Origin: CAWFKW01 sp963816535
GTDB taxonomy: Bacteria > Bacteroidota > Ignavibacteria > Tepidaquicellales > OLB5
Length of the DNA stretch: 64,000 bases
NCBI GenBank assembly: GCA_963816535.1
Contig: CAWFKW010000006.1
Location: 434,001 to 498,000, forward strand
Direction of reading: 5' to 3'
The notes beneath the pieces were generated by a model that saw only the letters and a program-made list of their open reading frames with translations, did not search any database and was not told the DNA's origin. Numbering within the stretch: the first letter of the stretch is position 1; every line of letters begins with the position of its first letter. The translations under genes were made by a program, and so were the position numbers. This document shows, in pieces, positions 1 through 8,413 of this stretch.

Positions 1-2
1 GG

Positions 3-383
3 AAGGAAAAAAAGCTTTCTGATTATAAAGGAAAAGTCATATTGCTGAATTTCTGGGCTACGTGGTGCGGGCCGTGCAAAAAAGAACTGCCTGACCTCTC
101 CAAACTATCAACAGAGCTTGAGGACAAGGATTTTAAGCTTATCGGTATCTCGGTAGATGAACAGTCAGCCGCGGTAGATAATTTTCTGCGCTCAAACCAG
201 CTAAGCTACACCGTGCTGCATGAGCCGAACGAACTTGTGATGAAATATATGTCTGTAAGCGGCCAGAACGATAACGTTATACCGCAAACATACATCATAG
301 ATAAGAAAGGGAAGATAGTCGAAACTCTTATCGGCTCCAGAAGCAAAGATGATTTCATGAAAATATTGAATAAATATCTCTGA
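3..383 (+). CDS. TlpA/ResA-like thioredoxin-fold protein (5' end outside window)
   Basis: Thiol-disulfide oxidoreductase of the TlpA/ResA/AhpC-TSA group, expected to act in the periplasm on cysteines of exported proteins or in cytochrome maturation. The frame is open back to the window edge, so this is the C-terminal part only, about 126 residues. The visible part begins with the usual LSDYKGKV lead-in, then NFWATWCGPC holding the redox CxxC (visible residues 22 and 25), and a cis-proline region in IPQTYIIDKKG. An internal TTG at 42 could be taken for a start, but the conserved lead-in upstream shows the protein continues leftward. The exact subfamily and any signal peptide or lipobox lie outside the window. 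A hairpin terminator follows at 411-453. Confidence 0.85.
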   Translation, partial: KEKKLSDYKGKVILLNFWATWCGPCKKELPDLSKLSTELEDKDFKLIGISVDEQSAAVDNFLRSNQLSYTVLHEPNELVMKYMSVSGQNDNVIPQTYIIDKKGKIVETLIGSRSKDDFMKILNKYL

Positions 384-443
384 CAATTCAAAGATCAAAG
401 TTCAAAGGTCAAAATGACAATTCAAAAATTAAAATGAGTTGTC
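381..443 (+). repeat. Heptamer repeat tract H1
   Basis: Degenerate 7-nt units in register: TCAAAGA, TCAAAGT, TCAAAGG and TCAAAAT at 388-415, with flanking units that drift further. It belongs to a class of tracts seen at nine places in the window. Confidence 0.7.
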
Positions 444-453
444 ATTTTTTTTT
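411..453 (+). terminator. Rho-independent terminator after the thioredoxin gene
   Basis: AAAATGACAA (411-420) pairs with TTGTCATTTT (439-448), followed by a T run to 453. The 5' arm is made from the end of a heptamer repeat tract (381-443), so the terminator appears to have arisen from, or been overlaid on, that repeat. Confidence 0.6.
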
Positions 454-541
454 GCGGTAATCCTGGTTTTTGGTTTAGGCCGAATTGGAGGGCGGACTGC
501 TTTTTGCTCCCTCCGTAGATTAGGTGTGATGCCTTTTTTCT

Positions 542-576
542 AACTTGCAACTTGCAATCTGTAACCTGTAACTTTG
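542..576 (+). repeat. Heptamer repeat tract H2
   Basis: Five 7-nt units in register: AACTTGC, AACTTGC, AATCTGT, AACCTGT, AACTTTG. The tract lies just upstream of the secreted-protein gene at 605 and may form part of its leader region. Confidence 0.7.
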
Positions 577-604
577 CCAAAAACATCAACCAGAGGGAGA
601 GAGC

Positions 605-1396
605 ATGACCAAAGCCATACCGGCTTCTTTAATTATTTTTATATTTATTTTGATATCCACCTGCGGCTCTGTAACGTGGGCGCAGCCTGATATTAAGTTC
701 TCAGGAGTTTACAAAGGCTACGTTGATACATTCGGCGCCTGCGATTATGATACCGCCAAAGCCGTGGTATATATCAACTATGATACCAGCCCCATGACGA
801 TCATATACGATGGCTGTGTGCTTCAGCATTATTCGTATGTGGGCGAAGTTGTTTATTATACCGGCGATAATAAGCAAATCGAGCTCGGCTATTTTGACCT
901 CAGAAAAGGCAAGCTTGGTTTCTATTACCTCCGCATTCTGAACCACTTTTTCTACGGCGAGTCGGCCGGGTACGTTCCGTTCTTCTGGGCCAAAACAGCG
1001 GAGCTTGATGTGAACAGCTCGCCGTATAAAGATTACCTTGCCGACTTTCAACAGTTCAAAGATTACTGGAGCGGATTTGAATCCGCATTCTTTAAAAAAG
1101 ATATTAATAAGCTTGCCGAATATACAAGCTTCCCGCTGACCGATAATACCCAGTACCCGCCGGTGAAAATTGACGAAAAAGATTTCCCGAAGTTCTGCGC
1201 CACGCTGTATGATAATATTACGCAGATACGGGGCGGCATGACCGATTACAAAACCGATATGTGGTTCCCAGAGCGTTTTGGCGATAACGACCCGTGCTTT
1301 GCAAAATCTTATATGTGGTCGTTCCCGAGTCCCCGCCTCAACTTCACCAAAATAAACGGCGCCTACAAACTTACAGGAGCGTATGAATATGAATAG
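605..1396 (+). CDS. Secreted protein of unknown function
   Basis: I do not recognise this family. The 263-residue product starts with a clear signal peptide: MTK, a hydrophobic stretch rich in I and F, and a likely cleavage after TWAQ near residue 27. The mature part is rich in Tyr, Asp and aromatic residues and has four or more Cys, which suits a folded periplasmic or surface protein. The ATG at 605 is preceded by a purine-rich GAGGGAGAGAG Shine-Dalgarno (SD) stretch. Codon use matches the housekeeping genes further right, unlike the AT-rich block that begins at 1717. No partner gene is evident; the next gene lies beyond a terminator. Confidence 0.65.
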   Translation: MTKAIPASLIIFIFILISTCGSVTWAQPDIKFSGVYKGYVDTFGACDYDTAKAVVYINYDTSPMTIIYDGCVLQHYSYVGEVVYYTGDNKQIELGYFDLRKGKLGFYYLRILNHFFYGESAGYVPFFWAKTAELDVNSSPYKDYLADFQQFKDYWSGFESAFFKKDINKLAEYTSFPLTDNTQYPPVKIDEKDFPKFCATLYDNITQIRGGMTDYKTDMWFPERFGDNDPCFAKSYMWSFPSPRLNFTKINGAYKLTGAYEYE

Positions 1397-1400
1397 CCAA

Positions 1401-1428
1401 AAAAGTGAAAAGTGAAAAGTGAAAAGTA
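1401..1428 (+). repeat. Heptamer repeat tract H3
   Basis: Four 7-nt units: AAAAGTG three times, then AAAAGTA, directly after the stop codon of the secreted-protein gene. Confidence 0.75.
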
Positions 1429-1644
1429 AAACGGCATCCTTCGACTTCCTGCCCGTTTACCCGCCTCCGGAGGGCCTTTGGAGGGGACCTGAGTGTCCGC
1501 CCTTTTTCCCTTTAGCATGGCCTCTGGCGCGCCTCTGGAGGGTTCGCCCGTTTACGCGTTTACAATCTTGAATCTGACAATCCTGAATCTGATAATCCCC
1601 TTGCTTTTGCAAAACCAACAAATTAATTTTACTGCAAATTACTA

Positions 1645-1687
1645 GGGGTACAGCCGGAACGCAAGTTTTTGGCTGTGTCCCTTTTTT
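1645..1687 (+). terminator. Rho-independent terminator at left border of accessory block
   Basis: GGGGTACAGCC (1645-1655) pairs with GGCTGTGTCCC (1671-1681), followed by TTTTTT (1682-1687). It would stop plus-strand transcription before the gene at 1717, so the accessory genes probably use their own promoter. Confidence 0.65.
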
Positions 1688-1716
1688 GTTTGAAAATGAA
1701 CTAACAGACTCACTAA

Positions 1717-2271
1717 ATGAATTCATTTTGGTTTTCTCCTTTTACTGACTGGGTAACGGCAGTTTCTACTTTCCTTCTTGTAGTGTTTACTGTTTTAATA
1801 TATCTTGCTGCAAAGAAACAACTAGGATTGCTCGTAAAATCATCTAAATCTGATTTGCTTTTTAGAATTAGGACAGATTTCTTTAGCAAAAAAGAAGCTC
1901 TATATTTTATGTTGATTGACCAAGGTCTATTGACTTATCATAATGAGGCCATCTCTTATTTCAAAATTGATAGACAGAAATTGGACAAATACAATATGAA
2001 GATTGAAAACGACATTTTGACGGCTTATGAATTAGATAATTATCTTCTTGGACAAATTGAAGAAATTGGTTACTTCGAAAGAAATGCTATAATAACTTTT
2101 CAAGATGTTTACCAATTATTTAGTGTTCATATTGAAGCTTGCGGAAATAACAAAGAAATACAGAAATACATTAAGGGTGAGCAATTAAGAGATTCCGAAC
2201 TATACGTTAATTTTGCGTACATTTATGAGAAGTGCACGAAAGAAACTAAATTAAGGATTGAAAATCTTTAA
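1717..2271 (+). CDS. Membrane-anchored protein of unknown function
   Basis: 184 residues. A hydrophobic segment at about residues 11-33 (WVTAVSTFLLVVFTVLIYLAA) is followed by a positively charged KKQ, so the protein is a single-pass membrane protein with a cytoplasmic C-terminal helical domain. The layout resembles DUF4760-like proteins of accessory regions, but I could not confirm the family. The gene is strongly AT-rich, as are the next three on the same strand (gaps of 27, 53 and 73 nt). This suggests a transferred cassette in which it may act as membrane-localised effector or sensor; that role is speculation. Confidence 0.55.
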   Translation: MNSFWFSPFTDWVTAVSTFLLVVFTVLIYLAAKKQLGLLVKSSKSDLLFRIRTDFFSKKEALYFMLIDQGLLTYHNEAISYFKIDRQKLDKYNMKIENDILTAYELDNYLLGQIEEIGYFERNAIITFQDVYQLFSVHIEACGNNKEIQKYIKGEQLRDSELYVNFAYIYEKCTKETKLRIENL

Positions 2272-2298
2272 TAAATAAAATTATTAAATAATAAATCA

Positions 2299-2556
2299 AT
2301 GATAGAAAACATCAAGAAAGCTTATGAGTTACTTTATAAACCAAAAGGAATAAAGCTATCATCTGGCCCTTCTTACAGAAAAGAAACAGATTTTTTTGAT
2401 GAATCAGGCAAAAAGGTCTCGATAGGACAGGTATTTTATGATTGTGATTTTGAATTTGGGGGAAAATATTTCCCAATAACATTCATGCTGGGGGATGATA
2501 TAAATAGAAAAATGAGAGATGCAGTAATTGAACATAACATTGAAGTAATATTATGA
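2299..2556 (+). CDS. Small hypothetical protein
   Basis: 85 residues with no signal peptide or membrane segment. The sequence is compact and mixed: an N-terminal amphipathic helix (MIENIKKAYELLY), then segments with alternating hydrophobic residues (YDCDFEF, YFPITFML) suggesting beta strands. Not recognised. It sits 27 nt after the membrane protein gene and shares its AT-rich composition, so it is probably co-transcribed. No clear SD sequence precedes the ATG. Confidence 0.45.
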   Translation: MIENIKKAYELLYKPKGIKLSSGPSYRKETDFFDESGKKVSIGQVFYDCDFEFGGKYFPITFMLGDDINRKMRDAVIEHNIEVIL

Positions 2557-2609
2557 GAACGAATCATTTATGCGTGAAATGCCATTTATCATTTTAAGGA
2601 AACAAATAC

Positions 2610-3500
2610 TTGAGTATGAACAGAAAAATCAAAGAAAACGAATTACTTCTGAGTGTTGAGGGGGAGATTGAAAGAATAGAAATCACGGACGTATTAGATA
2701 CATTGAAATGTGCGTCTAATGCGATTAAAGAAATTAATGTGGAGCTTGACCCAATACGGCAGATTGAACTATATGTTGAACCGATTCAAAAGGGAAGTTT
2801 TGAATACTTGTTTTTCTTGGCTGACCCTTATGTACTTGCCGGTGGTTTGGCGACATATCATATTGGGAGGGAGATAATCAGCACATTTTTGGATATTATT
2901 AAACTTAAGAAACTTTTAGAAGGCGAAGTTCCTAGTAGTATAATAAATGAAGGAGAAAATAATGTCAGAGTTTCAAAAAACAATGGTGATTCATTAGTTG
3001 TGAATGGTAATTCAAAGGACGTATATCTTAATAGTCGAATTGTTAACGTGAATATAGAAAAACTATTTCTTTCTTCAACTAGAAGCAGTGATGTTAACGG
3101 GATAAGGATAGTTAATGAAAATGAGGAATTCAGTTTAAACCGGGAATTCTTCGAAAAGATGTATTTACCTAATAAAGCACTAGAGATAAATGCCAAGACT
3201 AGAGCCGTTATAAAAAACAATGTGCTGCTCCGCATTCACAAATTAGTATTTGAAAGTGGGCCAATGTGGGATTTTTATCTAAAAGGCGAGCGAATTAAAG
3301 CGAAGATTTTGGATACTGAATTTTATGAAAGAATGAATAAAGATGAGATTAGATTCAGCAAACATTTAATATTAGATGTACAAATGAGAATACTTCAAGA
3401 GTTTGATAACGAATACCAAGTATATAAAGATGTGGGTTACGAAATTTTGCATGTAAATAAACTTGATAAAGGTGTAAGCCAAGAGAACTTGTTTCAATAA
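2610..3500 (+). CDS. Accessory-region protein with central hydrophobic segment
   Basis: 296 residues. The N-terminus (SVEGEIERIEITDVLDTLKC) and the segment YVEPIQKGSFEYLFFL resemble an unnamed family common in accessory and prophage regions: an N-terminal beta-rich domain, a hydrophobic stretch (here about residues 73-95), a polar NGNS/NN linker and a C-terminal beta-rich domain. That resemblance is from memory and could not be tested. I chose the TTG at 2610 because AGGA at 2597-2600 is correctly spaced for it, while the ATG at 2616 is too far away. It lies directly upstream of the ATPase/TOPRIM gene and is probably its partner in the same transcript. Confidence 0.55.
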   Translation: MSMNRKIKENELLLSVEGEIERIEITDVLDTLKCASNAIKEINVELDPIRQIELYVEPIQKGSFEYLFFLADPYVLAGGLATYHIGREIISTFLDIIKLKKLLEGEVPSSIINEGENNVRVSKNNGDSLVVNGNSKDVYLNSRIVNVNIEKLFLSSTRSSDVNGIRIVNENEEFSLNREFFEKMYLPNKALEINAKTRAVIKNNVLLRIHKLVFESGPMWDFYLKGERIKAKILDTEFYERMNKDEIRFSKHLILDVQMRILQEFDNEYQVYKDVGYEILHVNKLDKGVSQENLFQ

Positions 3501-3573
3501 ATTATTATCTAATAACAGTGAATTTAGAGGTGAAGTATTTATTGTAGATTCATTAATATAATTTAAAAGAATA

Positions 3574-5427
3574 ATGATAAACTTACCAATTCAAATAGAA
3601 ATACCAAAGCTTTGGGGAGAAAAGAAATTCTCGAAAGATGAATGGGTTCCAATAAATTATTTAGTTGGCCCCAACGGCACCGGTAAATCAATATTTTCAG
3701 ACACACTTAAAAGCCAATTAATTGGGTTTAATGTCAGACTACTGAATGCCGAGAGACTTTCTGGTTTTGAAAAAAGAGGTTATTCATATTTCGGAGGTGG
3801 GAGTTTAGATGCTGGTTATAATTTTAACAATTTCGATACCTTTAAATCTCAGGCCAGAGACTTTGGGTTATCTTCTGATGCTTTTGTTATATTAAAAGAG
3901 AAAATAAATTTGAGGCTAAGGATTGAATCGTTTCTATCGGATATTTTCATGAAAAACATTTCATTAGTTGAGAGCGGAGGTTTTTTAATACCTAAAATAC
4001 AAGACTTAAGAAAGAATATTGTATACGGTCTCAAACAAGAAGAATGTCACGGGCTTAAAGAATTAATTACTCTTTTAACTGTTTTGTATGATGATTCATA
4101 TAATACATTAATACTAGATGAGCCAGAATTGCATTTACATCCTCAATTTCAATCTTTTTTTGTCAATGAAATTAGAAAACTAGCAGGCGATCCAAGAACA
4201 GATCCTTCAAAGAAACTATTTTTCATAATTACTCATTCGCCATATTTCTTGGATCTTAGAATATTAGAGGACCTAAAAAGTGTTCTAGTTTTCCATTATG
4301 ATAAACCTCCAAGTTACATAAATGAATTGACCGATCATGAGAAATATGTTTTAAATAGATTCATTCCTAGATTTAATACTTATCATAAGCAATTTTTCTT
4401 TTCTCCTAATCCAGTATTTGTTGAAGGATATAGAGACCAGCAGATAATAACTTTATTATATGATAAGTTGGACATAAATATTGGGTCATCGGGTTCATGT
4501 GTGATAGATGTCGGAGGCAAAGACGATGAAGGTATATTTTTTAGTATATGTAAAAAACTGGAGCTTGATGCGAGGGTGATATCTGACTTAGATGCAGTTT
4601 TCTCTGGTAGAATGAGAGAGTCCTTTGAAGCTGATGACAGATGCAATGGTTATGTCACAGAGAACGGGCTTGGGGAAAACATTTCGTCTTTGATTGGGAG
4701 TCTAGAATCTAAATTATCGAGGATTGAAGCATTTATCAATGAAAATGATTCAACCAATTTATTGATTTTAGAATTGAAAAACAGACTGTCGGGATTGACA
4801 GATATTGATAAGAAGAGGTTAAATATATTATTGTTCTTAATCCATCATAAGGATGATTTAGCCAACTATGTTTCAGCCGAATTAAAACCAGTTGTAGATG
4901 ATTGTAAAGGTAAATATGATCAAATAAAACTTTCTTTGGAAGAATCAAATGTATTTATTTTGAATGGACAAATTGAAAACTACTATAAGCAATCAACTGT
5001 TGATTTATATGAAATTAATAATAAAGATGAGTTGTTTCAAAATGAACGAGAATTCATATTAAACAACAACAAGGAAACACTTGGAACTACCTACCAAGAA
5101 TTGATTGACATTTTGAGAAAATGCATTCCACTGATTGCGGTAAATGTTAAAAAACACATACAAGTGGAGTTAATCAAATGGATATATATTATACAAAGTG
5201 AAGTTGAAAATGGTTACATTAGCTCATTGGATGAAATTAAGGTAAATGCTAATGCAAATTACAGTTTATACAATCAAATATTAGATATCTTGGAATTTCG
5301 AATAGAACCCGATAGAAAGTTTTTATGCAAAATTAGAATAGATACCAAATTATTAAAGAATTCTCCGGTAATAGAATTCAATGAAAAAACCGTAGCTTAT
5401 GATTTTAGAATCCCAGCAGAAGCTTAA
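3574..5427 (+). CDS. AAA ATPase with TOPRIM/DUF4435-like domain (OLD-type, putative defence)
   Basis: 617 residues. The N-terminal half is an ABC/RecF-type ATPase: Walker A GPNGTGKS at residues 32-39, Walker B LILDEPELHLHP near 180-190 and an H-switch ITHSPYF near 220. Next comes a candidate metal-binding TOPRIM-like domain: VEGYRDQQ near 283-290, VIDVGGKDD near 310 and ISDLDAV near 337. This order is that of OLD-family nucleases (as in Gabija GajA) and of AAA15-DUF4435 fusions (as in PARIS). The last 270 residues are helical and unrecognised. The ATPase domain is compact, with a short insert between Walker A and B. A phage-defence role is inference from family and context. No helicase or other known partner follows. 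Confidence 0.75.
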   Translation: MINLPIQIEIPKLWGEKKFSKDEWVPINYLVGPNGTGKSIFSDTLKSQLIGFNVRLLNAERLSGFEKRGYSYFGGGSLDAGYNFNNFDTFKSQARDFGLSSDAFVILKEKINLRLRIESFLSDIFMKNISLVESGGFLIPKIQDLRKNIVYGLKQEECHGLKELITLLTVLYDDSYNTLILDEPELHLHPQFQSFFVNEIRKLAGDPRTDPSKKLFFIITHSPYFLDLRILEDLKSVLVFHYDKPPSYINELTDHEKYVLNRFIPRFNTYHKQFFFSPNPVFVEGYRDQQIITLLYDKLDINIGSSGSCVIDVGGKDDEGIFFSICKKLELDARVISDLDAVFSGRMRESFEADDRCNGYVTENGLGENISSLIGSLESKLSRIEAFINENDSTNLLILELKNRLSGLTDIDKKRLNILLFLIHHKDDLANYVSAELKPVVDDCKGKYDQIKLSLEESNVFILNGQIENYYKQSTVDLYEINNKDELFQNEREFILNNNKETLGTTYQELIDILRKCIPLIAVNVKKHIQVELIKWIYIIQSEVENGYISSLDEIKVNANANYSLYNQILDILEFRIEPDRKFLCKIRIDTKLLKNSPVIEFNEKTVAYDFRIPAEA

Positions 5428-6289
5428 TTAATTGATAATAGATTATTTAATAGTTTTACTTTTCCTATCCTAACTACTAACCAAGCCCAACACACTCTCC
5501 GCACAGTCGTTTATTTTACCTTGACTTCATAAAACTTATGTATTATCTTCGTTTTGCATTATTTGCAGATTATTGTTTTTGTCAAATGGATCTGATAATC
5601 ATGAAAATTTCCACGCCGACCTGCGACAAATGCGAAAAAAAATGACCGGAAAAATTGTGATTACGAACTGCAAACGCAAAATAAAAATCTTTCGCACGGA
5701 ACTGCTGACTGTTGGTCACTGAAAACCTTTTTTTTTGGTATCAAATTTTTGTTGTTCTTTCTCATAAGCTGCTGCAAAAATTAAGGGTTACACACATTTT
5801 GGCGCTTGTCAAATACGCGGCAAAACTGGTTAAAGAGATACCAATCTGCCTGTTTTACACGAAAAACCCCGGCAAATTTGGTCAAAGAGTAGTGCCTGCT
5901 GTGCCGCCGTCTTTTGGATGGGCAGCCGCCTGAATCTAATTAATTGACTCAGATTATTCGATTAAACGCCTCTTGAGGCAGTTTTTAATAAATTGAAAGT
6001 GAGGGAAATTTTCCGTAAAATATGCCGAGTCAGTATGTACAATACTGTAGTAGCTAATGGGCTAATGCAGGATGGTAAAAAAGCATCGGGGGAAATGTTC
6101 TTCCCTTACTTTGAAAAAATTACTTCGGTGTAAAAAACTAAGCAATGAAGATTGCATAAATGTATAGCCGTCTCCCCCTGACTGGTTTGCCTGTTTACCC
6201 GCCTTTGGCGGGCTTTAGGCATGAATGCAGGTCGGGAACAAAGAAGAAATAAAAACCAAGATTCCCGCTTTCGCGGGAATGACAAGTAT
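5428..6289. other. 862-nt intergenic region, accessory block to tRNA-Leu
   Basis: AT-rich at the left, becoming balanced toward the tRNA. A frame at 5712-5933 lacks an SD sequence and family features, so I do not call it a gene. A short palindrome GCCTCTTGAGGC (5968-5979) followed by AGTTTTT could be a weak terminator. The right part holds two dispersed palindromic elements: the GTTTACCCGCC...GGCGGGC type near 6190-6212 and the CCCGCTTTCGCGGG type near 6264-6277. Confidence 0.45.
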
Positions 6290-6374
6290 GCCCGGATGGT
6301 GAAATTGGTATACACGCTGCGTTCAGGGCGCAGTTCCGTTATCGGAGTTGCGAGTTCGAGTCTCGCTCCGGGCA
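6290..6374 (+). tRNA. tRNA-Leu (anticodon CAG)
   Basis: The acceptor arms GCCCGGA (6290-6296) and TCCGGGC (6367-6373) pair perfectly. The anticodon stem CTGCG/CGCAG encloses loop TTCAGGG, giving anticodon CAG. A long variable arm (around TTCCGTTATCGGAG) makes it a type II tRNA, as expected for leucine. The T arm carries GTTCGAGTC. The discriminator A is at 6374 and CCA is not encoded. It lies between the accessory block and recJ. Confidence 0.95.
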
Positions 6375-6403
6375 CATGAAAGAAAATAAAATGAAAGCAT
6401 ATA

Positions 6404-8215
6404 ATGATAAATATTTTAAAGAAGAAATGGACTCTGCTGGAAGATGTAGATGAAAATCTGGTTACACAATTCGCCCAGGATACACGTATACCTAAATCGC
6501 TCTCAAAAATTCTGATACGCAGGAAGATAGATTCCAAATCCTCAGCGCGTAAATATTTCGTCCCCGAGCTCGGGCACCTTCACGACCCCTTCCTCATGAA
6601 AGGCATGGAAAAAGCCTCCGAAAGAATTATCGAAGTAATTAAGAACAAAGAAAAAATTCTGATATTCGGCGACTACGACGTAGACGGCACCTCGGGCGTT
6701 TCGATGTTCCATGTGTTTATGCGCACGCTTGGCATACCTAACGAAGTTTACATCCCCGACCGCTTTACCGATGGCTACGGGCTATCGAACAACGGAATTG
6801 ATTTCGCCGTGAACCGCGGCATTAAGCTTATTGTGGCTATCGATTGCGGCATTACCGCCGTTGATAAAGTCGAGTACGCTAAGTCGGTTGGCGTGGATAT
6901 TATTATCTGCGACCATCACCAGCCGCCCGACCACCTTCCCGATGCATACGCTATACTTGACGCGCTTCAGCCGGATTGCAATTACCCGTTTAAAAATCTG
7001 TGCGGCACAGGAGTCGCCTTTAAGCTTATACAGGGCGTCTGCAAAAAACTTGATATCGATATTCATACCGAGCTTCTGGATTTTGTGGCTGTTGCCACGG
7101 CCGCCGATATGGTGCCGGTGTTCGATGAAAACCGCGTGCTGATACATTTCGGGTTCCGGCAGATAATGGATAATCCGCGCCCCAGCTTCCAGGCTATAAT
7201 CCGCAATGCGGGGCTGAAGCTCGAGAACCTGAGCGCGTCTAACGTTGTGTTTTCCATCGGGCCGCGCATAAACGCCGTGGGAAGGCTGGGAGACGGCACA
7301 CGCGCGGTCGAGTTCCTGAGCTGCGATGACATCACAAAAGTAGATGAGCTTGCCAACGTGCTTGAAGAAGAGAACGCGAACCGCAAGAAAATTGACAGCG
7401 ATATATACCTGCAGGCGCAAAACGCATACGAGTTTTACCGCAACGGCGCCATAAAAGAACATGACGACAACGTGGCTATTGTGCTTCATAACCCCGACTG
7501 GCACCCGGGCGTGCTTGGCATTATTGCCTCAAGAATGGTCGAGAAATATTACCGCCCGTCAATTATATTAACCTCGTTCAACGGCTATGCCAAGGGCTCG
7601 GCGCGCAGCGTAAGCAATTTTAATATTTACGACGCTATTAAGCGCACCAGCGAAGAGTGCACGGCTGTGGTGCAGTTCGGCGGGCATTTCCATGCGGCAG
7701 GCATCGAAATTGAGGCGGATAAAATAGATGAGTTCCGCGATACGTTCAACCGCGTCGCCAAAAATATGATAGACGGTTCGCTCATCGGGCATGATATGCT
7801 TGTGCCTGAAATTAAGATCGACAGCGAGCTTGATATAAACGAAATTAACCACCGCTTTGTAAAGATACTGAAACATTTTGAACCGTTCGGGCCGGGCAAT
7901 ATGACGCCCATATTTGTTACTTATAATATGCAGGTGATTGGCGAGCCGAGGGTTTATAATAATTCAACGTCGGTGTTCAAGGTGCGGAAAAATAATACTC
8001 CGACAAACGGAGAACCAAAGGCTTTCGGGCATGATAGTTTTGTTTTTGACTGCGTTTACTACCAGTCGCCCGGAGTTACGGATGATGACAGGATACATAT
8101 TAAATCGGGGGACAAGATCGACCTCGTGTATTCTGTGGAAGAGAATCACTGGAACGGAATTACAAAAACGCAGTTCAGGGTGCGTGATATAAAGCCGGTA
8201 TTGAAGAGCGAGTGA
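6404..8215 (+). CDS. recJ: Single-stranded-DNA-specific exonuclease RecJ
   Basis: 5'-3' single-strand DNA exonuclease of the DHH superfamily, acting in RecF-pathway recombination and mismatch/base-excision repair. 603 residues, normal for RecJ. DHH motifs: GDYDVDGTS near residues 88-96 (metal ligands), DCGIT near 147, CDHHQPPD near 168-176. The DHHA1 domain contains GGHFHAAG near 425-432. A C-terminal OB-like domain (from about 460) reads PEIKIDSELDINEIN and continues through FEPFGPGN. The ATG at 6404 begins 29 nt after the tRNA-Leu gene; there is no strong SD sequence. It precedes yebC-ruvC-ruvA on the same strand, a grouping of recombination functions. Confidence 0.95.
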   Translation: MINILKKKWTLLEDVDENLVTQFAQDTRIPKSLSKILIRRKIDSKSSARKYFVPELGHLHDPFLMKGMEKASERIIEVIKNKEKILIFGDYDVDGTSGVSMFHVFMRTLGIPNEVYIPDRFTDGYGLSNNGIDFAVNRGIKLIVAIDCGITAVDKVEYAKSVGVDIIICDHHQPPDHLPDAYAILDALQPDCNYPFKNLCGTGVAFKLIQGVCKKLDIDIHTELLDFVAVATAADMVPVFDENRVLIHFGFRQIMDNPRPSFQAIIRNAGLKLENLSASNVVFSIGPRINAVGRLGDGTRAVEFLSCDDITKVDELANVLEEENANRKKIDSDIYLQAQNAYEFYRNGAIKEHDDNVAIVLHNPDWHPGVLGIIASRMVEKYYRPSIILTSFNGYAKGSARSVSNFNIYDAIKRTSEECTAVVQFGGHFHAAGIEIEADKIDEFRDTFNRVAKNMIDGSLIGHDMLVPEIKIDSELDINEINHRFVKILKHFEPFGPGNMTPIFVTYNMQVIGEPRVYNNSTSVFKVRKNNTPTNGEPKAFGHDSFVFDCVYYQSPGVTDDDRIHIKSGDKIDLVYSVEENHWNGITKTQFRVRDIKPVLKSE

Positions 8216-8413
8216 AAATGATACCTCACCCCCTCTGTATCTCCCCCGTGCCAAAGGCCCGCCAAAGGCGGGTAAACAGGCAAGCCTGTTAGGGGCAGAC
8301 GGTTATGGTGGATATTCTTTTTGGCCCCGTACCGCGTGGCGCGGCAGGCGCTAGGGGCGACATATTAGTTCCGAAATTAATTTATCTGAAAATTTTAACA
8401 AGTTATAAATCTT
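8216..8413. repeat. Dispersed palindromic element between recJ and yebC
   Basis: Within this gap about 8255-8305 holds CCCGCCAAAGGCGGG, then GTAAACAGGCAAGCCTGTTAG, the reverse orientation of the element at 6186-6212. A second GC-rich hairpin-like stretch (CGTGGCGCGGCAGGCGC) lies at about 8334-8352. No gene is seen here. Confidence 0.5.

Larger units (their letters stand above)
1397..1716. other. 320-nt intergenic region with repeats and a terminator
   Basis: Contains heptamer tract H3 (AAAAGTG units, 1401-1428), a GC-rich stretch at about 1448-1555 with CCCGCC/GGAGGG blocks of the kind dispersed elsewhere in the window, alternating 7- and 8-nt units around CAATCTT/GAATCTGA (1563-1598), and a strong hairpin terminator (1645-1687). 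No convincing gene is seen on either strand. It marks the left border of the AT-rich accessory block. Confidence 0.6.

Noticed and set aside
1457..1726. Open frame on the minus strand
   Set aside because: Lies across the GC-rich repeat and the terminator; no family pattern.
5712..5933. 73-codon frame on the plus strand
   Set aside because: No SD site, no homologous pattern, ends in proline/alanine-rich junk; not called.
6106..6537. Minus-strand frame across the tRNA-Leu gene
   Set aside because: Contains the tRNA complement and dispersed palindrome; spurious.
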